NCBI RefSeq assembly: GCF_042676605.1
Contig: NZ_JBHTHQ010000021.1
Span: 434,001-498,000 of the forward strand
Length of the DNA stretch: 64,000 nucleotides
DNA from: Alloscardovia venturai
GTDB lineage: Bacteria; Actinomycetota; Actinomycetes; Actinomycetales; Bifidobacteriaceae
Reading direction: 5' to 3'
The notes beneath the pieces are model-generated. The model saw nothing but the letters and a program-made list of their open reading frames with translations. It was not told the origin of the DNA and made no database searches. This document shows positions 37,701 through 44,615 of the stretch, piece by piece. The translations under genes and the position numbers were made by a program. Within the stretch, counting starts at the first letter, position 1, and each line of letters opens with the position of its first letter.

Positions 37701-38251
37701 TGAAGCTCACTTGCTTCACGCAATGCCTCGTCAAACTGCCCAAGTCGCAAATGGGTTTGAACAGCACCTGAAGGGCATCCGGTAGTTGCGATGACGCCCT
37801 TTGCATGGCGGCTTAAAATCTCTCGATCCATACGCGGGTACTTAGAGACGAGACCTTCCAAATTCGCCTCCGACGAAGCTTTGAGAAGGTTTGTCAGACC
37901 TGTATCAGTCTCAGCAAGTAAGGTCATATGGGTGTAGTAGCCACCACCAGAAACGTCGTCACTTCGCTGAGCTTCTGTCCCCCATCGTACGCGGGACTTA
38001 TCAAAGCGTGATGTACCAGGCGTGATATATGCCTCGATACCGACAAGTGGCTTCACACCTTGACTGACAGCTGTGGACCACAACTCATAGGCACCATGCA
38101 TATTTCCGTGATCGGTAATTCCTACTGCAGTCTGTCCTTGAGCTTTTACCTCTTTGATAAGCTTATCTACCGGTACAGCGCCGTCGAGCATTGAATAATG
38201 AGTATGCACATGCAAATGAACAAAGTCAGAAGGATTCACCACAGAAGACAT
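34703..38251 (-). CDS. dnaE: DNA polymerase III alpha subunit DnaE
   Basis: The replicative DNA polymerase catalytic subunit, 1182 residues. It has the N-terminal PHP domain (FVHLHVHTHYSMLDGA), the palm with the catalytic Asp residues (SLPDIDVDFD), the fingers, a helix-hairpin-helix region and an OB-fold (VTIAGLITNVERKISKKG) toward the C-terminus. Length is normal. It starts 20 bases after the pseudouridine synthase gene without a Shine-Dalgarno sequence. Confidence 0.95.
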   Translation of the reverse strand: MSSVVNPSDFVHLHVHTHYSMLDGAVPVDKLIKEVKAQGQTAVGITDHGNMHGAYELWSTAVSQGVKPLVGIEAYITPGTSRFDKSRVRWGTEAQRSDDVSGGGYYTHMTLLAETDTGLTNLLKASSEANLEGLVSKYPRMDREILSRHAKGVIATTGCPSGAVQTHLRLGQFDEALREASELQDIFGKDNFYVELMDHGLPIETKVRKDLLDIAKKINAPLVVTNDSHYATAQDAEAQDALLCINSGDRLTNPNRFHFDGTGYYIKSAQEMYDLFKEFPQACRNTVEIAERCNVIFDDHQDGAFMPEFNCPEGWDATSLFLNNVQEGLVKRYHGNIPEDVARQADYECGVICQMQFCGYFLVVADYIQWAKDNGVMVGPGRGSAAGSMVAYALGITELDPLKHGLIFERFLNPERVSLPDIDVDFDPVGRMRVLEYVADKYGHDKVAQCVTYGTIKTKQALKDSARIMDYDFSMGEQMTKALPPAVGGKDISVADIFNPQSKRYEEAQEFRNLYESNPDVQKITKKAMGIEGLIRQTGVHACATIMASNPITDTSPLLQRTDGTVTTTFEYHTCETLGLVKMDFLGLSNLTVIRDTLSNIERNGKETFDIKSVPIDDKETYQLLARGDTLGVFQLDSDGMRSLLKSLKPDNFNDISALIALYRPGPMDVDSHNNYAKRKNHLQKVAPIHPEVAEALAPVLDETYGLIVYQEQVQSAARILAGYSLGRADVLRRAMGKKKPEVLAKEQVPFFKGMEEHGYSREAAQAVWDIFVPFAGYAFNKAHSAAYGLVSYWTAYLKTHYPVEFMAALLENAKNDKNKTALYLGEARRMGIQVLPPDINESQLQFSAVGDVVRFGLAAIRNVGADRVQEIISEREGEKGKFVNFLDFINRVPLNALNKRMVESLIKGGAFDNTDGNRRALVTIHEEAIDQVVPVRRKEAEGQFDLFAGLDGDDAPSGVTVQIPHIEEWDKSTKLNFEREMLGLYVSDHPLSGMASVLAGMRDMSIAQLLNAASTMEARTRVTIAGLITNVERKISKKGNPWAIITVEDMEASVQCLFFGKAYEAHASELNIDTVVRVTGFAEARDEVVSVRAQDMEVPKIDDVDTSTVMITLPESVLRQDRMDNLARLIKAHPGYSEVKLTIVHGDGSVSVVTMGDDFRVAKDAGLFGEVKMMFGPRCIA

Positions 38252-38258
38252 GCATACT

Positions 38259-38264
38259 AATTTA
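38259..38264 (-). promoter_or_regulatory. Candidate -10 box for dnaE
   Basis: The minus strand reads TAAATT 7 bases before the dnaE ATG in the 20-base gap. This is the TANNNT pattern seen at other starts here, but coupling with the upstream gene is also possible. Confidence 0.3.
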
Positions 38265-38271
38265 GTCGGGG

Positions 38272-39216
38272 CTACGGAAGATTATCATGCCCTTTTCGCT
38301 CAGAAGAACGCTCTCGTAAGGTTTCCAAAGCTTGACGCAAATCATTCGGAGTGTTGGACTCAACAGTCGTCCATACTTTGGTCCGTGGATGCCTAAATTC
38401 AAGTTTCATCGCGTGCAACCACTGTCGCTCAAGTCCTGTAATCTCGCTGAGTTTTGGGTTGGCTCCATACATAGGGTCGCCCACAAGAGGATGGCCGATG
38501 GAGGAAAAATGGACACGAATCTGATGCGTACGCCCCGTCTCCAAGTTGACCTTCACATACGTCGCTTCACCAAAACGTTCTAAAACGTCCCAGTGGGTAA
38601 TTGCTTCTTTGCCTGCCGGAGTCACAGTAAATCGAAAATCGGAAACTTTATCTCGGCCGATTGGTGCCTCAATAGTTGCTTTATCCTCCTTGAGGTTACC
38701 TTGTACGACAGCATGATACGTCTTAACGACTTCATGCTCAGAAAATTGACGACGCATTTCCTTGTATGCTAATTCAGACTTACAGACGAGCATCAGACCG
38801 CTTGTACCTACATCAAGACGGCTCACTATTCCCTGTCTACCAGCCGCTCCATAGTGCGTAATCTTCACCCCGCGCGCCAAAAGTGAACCAAGCACCGTTG
38901 GTCCTGTCCAGCCGACTGAAGCATGCGCAGCCACACCTACTGGCTTATCGACTACGACGATATCATCATCTTCATAGATGAGCGGCATGTCATTATCTAT
39001 GGGCTCAACATGCTCATGCTCTTTTTCAAGATTAAAATCAATGAAGTCGCTGAGCGCGAGTTTTGCTGCTTTATCGCTCGTACGTCCTACAAGCGTGACT
39101 TGACCGGAATCGATGAGAGCGCTAGCGGCAGACCGGGATATTCCCATCATCTTAGAAATGACAACGTCAAAGCGTTTTCCTACAAGTGCATCTGGAGCAG
39201 GGACCATACCATCCAT
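38272..39216 (-). CDS. RluA/RluD-family rRNA pseudouridine synthase
   Basis: A 314-residue pseudouridine synthase with an N-terminal S4 domain (GKRFDVVISKMMGISRSAASALI), the catalytic motif GIVSRLDVGTSGLMLVCKS (Asp in RLD) and the GRTHQIRVHFSSIGHPLVGD motif. It is next to lspA, as in most actinobacteria, where it is annotated as RluD family. The exact rRNA target cannot be told from sequence. It starts directly after the lspA stop. Confidence 0.9.
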   Translation of the reverse strand: MDGMVPAPDALVGKRFDVVISKMMGISRSAASALIDSGQVTLVGRTSDKAAKLALSDFIDFNLEKEHEHVEPIDNDMPLIYEDDDIVVVDKPVGVAAHASVGWTGPTVLGSLLARGVKITHYGAAGRQGIVSRLDVGTSGLMLVCKSELAYKEMRRQFSEHEVVKTYHAVVQGNLKEDKATIEAPIGRDKVSDFRFTVTPAGKEAITHWDVLERFGEATYVKVNLETGRTHQIRVHFSSIGHPLVGDPMYGANPKLSEITGLERQWLHAMKLEFRHPRTKVWTTVESNTPNDLRQALETLRERSSERKGHDNLP

Positions 39217-39807
39217 TTACTTGTTTCTCCCGTTTTCCTCGATTCTTTGTCCTGGTTCAGTTTTCTCATGCTGAGACTTTTCTGCATCTTCGCTATAGAG
39301 AAGTCTATCTATACGAGTGATACCGAACCTCTCTGCGCGTAATACACCGACGACAATGGCAATCGCTGCAATGGTCAATACAATATCGGCGACGTTTCCC
39401 ACAAAAGGACCGTAATTAATAAAATCGACTACTGCCCCATCAATAAAACCATGTGCGTACACTATCCGATCGATGACATTACCTAACGCTCCGGCTGAAG
39501 TCATTCCTGCAGTAATTGCCCACCATAAAGATTGCGTCTTCAGACCAATCCACATCACGCATACAGACGCGAGTATGGCAAAAAGCGAAATAACCCACGT
39601 ACGCGTTGCTCCGATGCTCATCGTGGCACCAGAGTTATGCAGAAGCGTTAGTCGGATAAAATGACCAATCACAGAGATATCTGATTGTGGAGTCAAGAAC
39701 CTTTTCGCCAACGCTTTGGTCGCTTGATCAGCTGTAACAAGAACGAGCAAGACAGAAACAAAGACGGTCACGCGCCAGCGAGACCGTCTCAACGAGTGTG
39801 AGGACAC
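39217..39807 (-). CDS. lspA: Lipoprotein signal peptidase LspA
   Basis: LspA removes signal peptides from prolipoproteins in the membrane. It shows four membrane segments and the family motifs: the first-segment TADQATKA, GALGNVIDRIVY, and FVGNVADIVLT with the catalytic Asp pair (in NVIDR and NVADI). A longer ORF (to 39879) overlaps divIVA by 71 bases; a GTG at 39807, one base after the divIVA stop and preceded by GAGGAAAA inside the end of divIVA, is a better start and gives 197 residues. Confidence 0.9.
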   Translation of the reverse strand: MSSHSLRRSRWRVTVFVSVLLVLVTADQATKALAKRFLTPQSDISVIGHFIRLTLLHNSGATMSIGATRTWVISLFAILASVCVMWIGLKTQSLWWAITAGMTSAGALGNVIDRIVYAHGFIDGAVVDFINYGPFVGNVADIVLTIAAIAIVVGVLRAERFGITRIDRLLYSEDAEKSQHEKTEPGQRIEENGRNK

Positions 39808-39808
39808 T

Positions 39809-41116
39809 TTACTTATTTTCCTCTGACTCAGTGCGATTCTCGTAATTATTAGATTCAGAAATCTGTGCAGATAGCTCACCGAGGAACTGAGTCAAGCGAG
39901 AACGATAATCAGACTCGAACTGCTTGAGACTTTCAATGTTCCCCTCGATGACCTTGGAATCAGCATAGAGCTTATCCTTAACCTGGCGAGAGTAGTTATC
40001 TGCATCTGTGCGAGTCTTCGCAGAATAGTCATCAGCAGTCTTGCGTACTTGAGTCTCATACACATCAGCTTCAGAGCGAACCTTCTGCGAGTACTCATCA
40101 GCTTCATTACGTGTCACAGAAGAGTAGTTATCTGCATCGTTGCGGGTCTTTGTGGAGTATGCATCAGCGTTTGCGCGTGTAGTCTTGTCATACTCGTTTG
40201 CTTCGCGCTGAAGCTTATCGCGCATTGCTTCACCTTCTGCGATGAGCTCTGCATTCTGTGCCTTACCTTTATCAACGTACTGATCATGAAGTTGCATAGC
40301 CAAAGCAAGCATTGCAGTAGCACGCTCAGGCTCGGTAGAAGCTTCCTGTCCTGCTGTAGAAATCTTTTGAAGGCTTCCAGTCTCAGAGCTTGGTTCTAAT
40401 GAAGAAACCTGCTGACGCAAGCTTTCTTCACGCTCACGAGAAGCGTTCAGCTCAGACGTTAACTTCTCAACTTGTGCCTGAAGAGCTGTAAGCTGCTGAT
40501 CCTTCTCAGATACGCTTCCAGCGGCAGATTGTGCTTCGGACCGAGTCTTCTCAAGTGCCGTACGTGCCTCGTTAAGCTTTGCATTCGCATCCTGAAGTTC
40601 AGCGCGGAGAGCCTCACCGTTTTTAATATATTCATCACGTTCGCGCTTTACCGCAGCAAGCTGATCGTTCAAAGCCTTCGCTGCATCTCCGCCTTCAGCA
40701 GCTTGTGCAGTAAGCTGGTCAATTTGCTCATTAAGCTGATCGACTTGAGTTTTTAGCTGGGTATTTTGAGCACTGAGTGTCTCAACCTTCTCATTTGCTG
40801 CATTAGCTGCTGCCAACTGTTCAGAGGCAACATTCTGACCTTCTTCAGATGCTTGCGCCGCCTTCGCTTCAGCCGCCTTGACGTCTTCACGCAGCTTATT
40901 ATTTTCTTCAGTAAGTTCAGCAATCTTATTGTTCAATGGAGCTACATCAGTGCCCAAAGAAGCTGTAGCACTGGTAACTGCCTGAGATCCTAAAGATTCA
41001 ACAGTTACGACAACCTCATCCAAGAAGTCATCCACAGCGTCGATATCATAACCTTCCTTGAAACGAACCGTCGGAAAGGTATGGTTCTGAATGTCTTGTG
41101 GTGTTAAAAGGGCCAT
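39809..41116 (-). CDS. divIVA: DivIVA/Wag31 polar growth protein
   Basis: DivIVA marks curved membrane at poles and septa and guides cell wall growth in actinobacteria. The 435-residue protein begins with the DivIVA lipid-binding domain (LTPQDIQNHTFPTVRFKEGYDIDAVDDFLDEV, read from residue 4), then a long Gln/Ala/Glu-rich coiled coil (about 60-245), and a second coiled coil with seven 11-residue repeats of pattern xxADxYSxxxR (residues 304-380). It is longer than the usual 250-350 residues because of these insertions. It follows yggT and precedes lspA. Confidence 0.93.
   Translation of the reverse strand: MALLTPQDIQNHTFPTVRFKEGYDIDAVDDFLDEVVVTVESLGSQAVTSATASLGTDVAPLNNKIAELTEENNKLREDVKAAEAKAAQASEEGQNVASEQLAAANAANEKVETLSAQNTQLKTQVDQLNEQIDQLTAQAAEGGDAAKALNDQLAAVKRERDEYIKNGEALRAELQDANAKLNEARTALEKTRSEAQSAAGSVSEKDQQLTALQAQVEKLTSELNASREREESLRQQVSSLEPSSETGSLQKISTAGQEASTEPERATAMLALAMQLHDQYVDKGKAQNAELIAEGEAMRDKLQREANEYDKTTRANADAYSTKTRNDADNYSSVTRNEADEYSQKVRSEADVYETQVRKTADDYSAKTRTDADNYSRQVKDKLYADSKVIEGNIESLKQFESDYRSRLTQFLGELSAQISESNNYENRTESEENK
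39977..40207 (-). repeat. Seven tandem 33-base units in divIVA (11-residue repeats)
   Basis: Residues 304-380 of DivIVA fall into seven units of 11: REANEYDKTTR, ANADAYSTKTR, NDADNYSSVTR, NEADEYSQKVR, SEADVYETQVR, KTADDYSAKTR, TDADNYSRQVK. The pattern of Ala-Asp, Tyr-Ser and terminal Arg/Lys fits a hendecad coiled coil. The DNA copies have diverged. Confidence 0.9.
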
Positions 41117-41229
41117 AGGAGCTCTTCACCTCACTTTTTGGCTCCATCAGAGCCACTCGTTTACATTTTCTTTTCTATTTTACCACGTTCGCTGAAAGTG
41201 TCCTGAGAAGGCCCTGCAAACGAAAAAAT

Positions 41230-41511
41230 CTAGATGATTTGCTGAAGGAGTATCAGCGCAAACCACAATACAATAAAGCTTAAATCAAAAGCTATCGGAC
41301 CCATACCGATAGGGCGGATATACCTCCGCAAAAACTTTAACGGTGGTTCCGTGAGCCAATACACAGCATCAACCAGCGTAAAAATAAATCCGCGTGGTTG
41401 CCATCGCCCCAGCACTGCTACCCAGTCAAGTATAAGACGGATAAAGAGCACTGCCATATACGCATCAATAAGAACGTGGATAATAAGGCGGATAAGAAGA
41501 AGTGGCGTCAT
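41230..41511 (-). CDS. YggT family membrane protein
   Basis: A 93-residue protein with two strongly hydrophobic segments and the YggT motif (FIRLILDWVAVL, then WLTEPPLKFLRRYIRPIG). Its place between sepF and divIVA is the standard actinobacterial order. The family is linked to cell envelope and division by position; its biochemical role is not known. It starts two bases after the sepF stop. The 113-base gap to divIVA holds a short hairpin (41139-41155, TGGCTC/GAGCCA) in the divIVA leader, of unknown meaning. Confidence 0.88.
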   Translation of the reverse strand: MTPLLLIRLIIHVLIDAYMAVLFIRLILDWVAVLGRWQPRGFIFTLVDAVYWLTEPPLKFLRRYIRPIGMGPIAFDLSFIVLWFALILLQQII

Positions 41512-41513
41512 AG

Positions 41514-42014
41514 TTACTCAAAAATACTTGTAGCACTACCTTGATTTACAGTCTGCTCGGCTTTGATACTCACAGCAGCGGGGCTGAGAAGCCACACACG
41601 AGGAGTCACACGCTCAACAGACCCTCGGACTCCGAAGACAACGCCCGTCGCAAAATCTACAATGCGCGTAGCGTCCTTATCGGCGACACCCGTAAGATTC
41701 AAAACCACAGGAACTCCATCACGTAATGCACGACCCACAGCTTGGACTTCATCATAGTTACGAGGATGAATAGTCGTAATGCGATTCATTTGTGCCTTAG
41801 GAAAAGTTGTATTCGACGAAGATGAAGACACTGACGAGGCACTACCACGACCCGCAGCTGCGAGCCGAGAAGATTGAATACTCAAACTATCATCGCGGTC
41901 GAAAGCCGTTTCATCTGGCTGAGTATCTTCTTCAGCCACAATCTCGTCATCGTCAACTTCTTCGGGATCGGAAAGCCCAAAGAAGCTTAATCCTTTACTA
42001 AACACATTTGCCAT
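41514..42014 (-). CDS. sepF: Cell division protein SepF
   Basis: SepF anchors FtsZ to the membrane; in actinobacteria that lack FtsA and ZipA it is essential. The 166-residue protein starts with an amphipathic membrane-binding helix (MANVFSKGLSFFGL), has an acidic and Ser-rich linker, and the conserved SepF core (IHPRNYDEVQAVGRALRDG, VVLNLTGV, RIVDFATGVVFG). It is directly downstream of ftsZ, 18 bases away. The pgeF and yggS genes often found between ftsZ and sepF are missing here. Confidence 0.93.
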   Translation of the reverse strand: MANVFSKGLSFFGLSDPEEVDDDEIVAEEDTQPDETAFDRDDSLSIQSSRLAAAGRGSASSVSSSSSNTTFPKAQMNRITTIHPRNYDEVQAVGRALRDGVPVVLNLTGVADKDATRIVDFATGVVFGVRGSVERVTPRVWLLSPAAVSIKAEQTVNQGSATSIFE

Positions 42015-42032
42015 GAGTACTACCTCTCCTGC

Positions 42033-43280
42033 TTAGCGCAAGAACTCCGGAATCTCCAAGCCATCGAAAGAATCTTCCTCTTCCTGCGTTTTCTGAGTCT
42101 GTACTGTCGGGATAGAAGCAGATTCAGGAACAACCGGTATCACAGTACTTGCTGTGTTGTCAGATACTGTAGCAGGAGTCTGTTCAGGCAGCACCGATGC
42201 CGAAACTGTCGAAGGAGCTTGTTGGGTGGCAGCCGCAGTAGCTGCTGGAGAATCAGAGCTTGCAGGAGCTGGCGTGGAGACGAGTTCCGTTGCAATAGGT
42301 GTAGCATCAGTCTCTCTATCATCAGCTACGTCGAATCCAGTAGCGATGACAGTTACTGACATTTCGTCACCCATAGCATCGTCTAATGACACGCCAAAGA
42401 TAATGTTTGCTTCTGGATTGCACAACTCACGGATTAGGTTCATAGCCGCTGGAATCTCTAGCATACCGAGGTCAGATGGGCCTGCTATATTAACCAAAAT
42501 TCCGTGAGCACCGTCAATGCTGCCCTCCAACATCGGGGAGCTAATAGCAATCTCAGCAGCCTGAACTGCACGGTCCTCGCCGCGCGCAGAACCGATGCCA
42601 AACAATGCTGTACCAGCATCCTTCAAAACCGCAGTAACGTCAGAGAAATCTACGTGAATATACGCATTCGCATTCAAGGTATCCGTAATGCCTTTAACAC
42701 CGGAGAGCAAAGCCTGATCTGCGTTGTGAAACGCATCGAGCATCGTAATGTTTCGATCACTCAAATCAAGAAGACGGTCATTAGAAATGACAATGAGCGC
42801 ATCAACCTCTTTACGCAAATTATCGATACCAAAGTCCGCTGAGGCGCTGCGACGCTTACCCTCGAAGCTGAATGGACGAGAAACTACTGCTACGGTTAGT
42901 GCACCCTGCTGACGTGCTGCGCGAGCAACGATAGGGCTAGCACCCGTACCAGTACCGCCACCTTCGCCTGCGGTAATGAACACAAGGTCAGCACCTTTGA
43001 CTGCCTGCTCAATGTCAGACTGATTATCTTGCGCAGCTTTCGCACCACGCTCAGGATCAGCACCAGCGCCCAAACCACGGCTTGTGCTATCCGACAATGA
43101 AATCTTAATATCCGCCTCTGAGCGAGATAAGTCCTTATCATCAGTATTAATAGCGACAAACTCAACGTTTTGAAGGCCTTCGCCAATCATGCGGTTTACC
43201 GCATTGCCGCCAGCGCCACCTACACCGACTACCTTAATAATCGTGCTATCATCCAAAACGCGATTCTGAATGCTGGTCAT
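42033..43280 (-). CDS. ftsZ: Cell division protein FtsZ
   Basis: FtsZ is the tubulin-like GTPase that forms the Z-ring. The 415-residue protein shows GVGGAGGNAVNRMI, the GTP loop GGGTGTGASPIVA, and the T7 loop region NVDFSDV-like (HVDFSDVTAVLKDAG). The linker (about 320-395) is rich in Pro, Thr, Ser and Val, and the C-terminal peptide EEEDSFDGLEIPEFLR is the SepF/partner binding tail. GGGAG precedes the ATG. Here ftsZ lies about 41 kb from ftsQ within the window. Confidence 0.96.
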   Translation of the reverse strand: MTSIQNRVLDDSTIIKVVGVGGAGGNAVNRMIGEGLQNVEFVAINTDDKDLSRSEADIKISLSDSTSRGLGAGADPERGAKAAQDNQSDIEQAVKGADLVFITAGEGGGTGTGASPIVARAARQQGALTVAVVSRPFSFEGKRRSASADFGIDNLRKEVDALIVISNDRLLDLSDRNITMLDAFHNADQALLSGVKGITDTLNANAYIHVDFSDVTAVLKDAGTALFGIGSARGEDRAVQAAEIAISSPMLEGSIDGAHGILVNIAGPSDLGMLEIPAAMNLIRELCNPEANIIFGVSLDDAMGDEMSVTVIATGFDVADDRETDATPIATELVSTPAPASSDSPAATAAATQQAPSTVSASVLPEQTPATVSDNTASTVIPVVPESASIPTVQTQKTQEEEDSFDGLEIPEFLR

Positions 43281-43357
43281 CGTGCTCCCATCGTTAACGT
43301 ATAGTCACAACTTTAATACATTTCCTGCCCAAATCGCACACATGTAATTAAAATTAT

Positions 43358-43379
43358 CTAAAAAATCTTAATTTTTTAG
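43358..43379 (-). terminator. A/T-rich hairpin after dusB
   Basis: CTAAAAAAT and ATTTTTTAG form a 9-base stem with a 4-base loop, 8 bases after the dusB stop and before ftsZ. The stem has almost no G/C pairs, so it would be a weak terminator and could also form part of the A/T-rich ftsZ upstream region. Confidence 0.4.
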
Positions 43380-43386
43380 GAAAAAT

Positions 43387-44562
43387 TTAATATGACGCAT
43401 CCATAGGGTCATCGTCAAACAAAGCTGTGCGTTGGTCTACACTCAACTCGCGAGATTCCAACCAGTTATAAGGCAGATGAACCTTCTTTGCATAGCGGAC
43501 ACGACCTCGTGGCTTGTCCGCAATTGCCATAGGGAACTCAATAGTTGGATCGAATTTCTCAATTTCGCAGCGCACATCATCGAGGTTTTCACATTTCATA
43601 AATGCTGCGCGCGTACCGCCACCCACCGGGAAACCTTTAAGATACCACGCGATATGCTTGCGCAAATCATGTACAGCCATCATCTCGTCACCATCATAGA
43701 ACTGAGAAAGTAGCTGCGCATGACGCATAATAATTTCGCCTACTTGTCCAAGATTTGGATTGATGCGCTCTGATGAACCAGCAAATGCATTCGCAATATC
43801 ACCAAAAAGCCATGGACGACCTTGGCAACCTCGGCCTATTGCAACACCTGCGCAGCCCGTTTCTCTCACCATAGAGACAGCATCTTCAGCAGACCATATA
43901 TCACCGTTGCCGATGACTGGAATATCAAGCTCACCCACGAGTTCAGCGATTTTTTCCCATTCGGAATGACCGCCGTAGTACTGTGCCGTGGTTCGTGCAT
44001 GAAGAGTTACAAATTTGCATCCCTCATCTTGAGCAATTTTTGCCGCATCATGGAACGTCGTATGATCATCATCAATACCCACACGAATTTTCGCTGTCAC
44101 AGGAATTCCTGCTGGTTCAGCGACACGAACTACACGTCGCAAAATCTCTTGGAATAATTCATTTTTCCACGGCAGTGCAGATCCGCCACCTCGACGCGTA
44201 ACCTTAGGCACAGGACAACCGAAGTTCAGATCAATATGGTCTGCCATATTTTCGTCCACAACGATTTTCGCCGCCATCTCCACAATCGACGGATTAACGC
44301 CATAAAGCTGCAAAGAGCGGTAATCTTCCGACTCGTCAAAACGACACAAACGCAACGCTTTCGGATTGCGCGCTACAAGTGCACGCGCGGTAATCATTTC
44401 TGCAACGTAAAGACCGTCTGGGCCAAACTCACGGCAAAGAACTCGGAAAGGCCAATTCGTCACCCCAGCCATGGGAGATAACAGTACTGGCGTTTGGACA
44501 ATATGATTACCCATATCAATGCTCGGAAGCTCGACGTGAGAAGTTGCTGCGTTTTCAGTCAT
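43387..44562 (-). CDS. dusB: tRNA dihydrouridine synthase (DusB family)
   Basis: A flavin-dependent enzyme that reduces uridine in tRNA D-loops. The 391-residue protein has the TIM-barrel start LLSPMAGVTNWPFR, the catalytic Cys in DLNFGCPVPKVTRRGGGSALP, and the FMN-binding GNGDIWSAEDA and GVAIGRGCQGRPWLFGDI. No ribosome binding site is seen; TAAACT lies 9 bases before the ATG. Confidence 0.94.
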   Translation of the reverse strand: MTENAATSHVELPSIDMGNHIVQTPVLLSPMAGVTNWPFRVLCREFGPDGLYVAEMITARALVARNPKALRLCRFDESEDYRSLQLYGVNPSIVEMAAKIVVDENMADHIDLNFGCPVPKVTRRGGGSALPWKNELFQEILRRVVRVAEPAGIPVTAKIRVGIDDDHTTFHDAAKIAQDEGCKFVTLHARTTAQYYGGHSEWEKIAELVGELDIPVIGNGDIWSAEDAVSMVRETGCAGVAIGRGCQGRPWLFGDIANAFAGSSERINPNLGQVGEIIMRHAQLLSQFYDGDEMMAVHDLRKHIAWYLKGFPVGGGTRAAFMKCENLDDVRCEIEKFDPTIEFPMAIADKPRGRVRYAKKVHLPYNWLESRELSVDQRTALFDDDPMDASY

Positions 44563-44571
44563 AATGCAATT

Positions 44572-44577
44572 AGTTTA
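44572..44577 (-). promoter_or_regulatory. Candidate -10 box for dusB
   Basis: The minus strand reads TAAACT 9 bases before the dusB ATG, just after the end of the DUF262 gene. It would give dusB a promoter independent of that gene. Confidence 0.35.
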
Positions 44578-44615
44578 ACGTATGGTATAAATAGAGATTA
44601 CTATACGCGTCTTTT

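Noticed and set aside
41139..41155. Hairpin TGGCTC/GAGCCA before divIVA as a terminator
   Set aside because: On the minus strand it is followed by A-rich, not T-rich, sequence and lies in the divIVA leader; function unclear.
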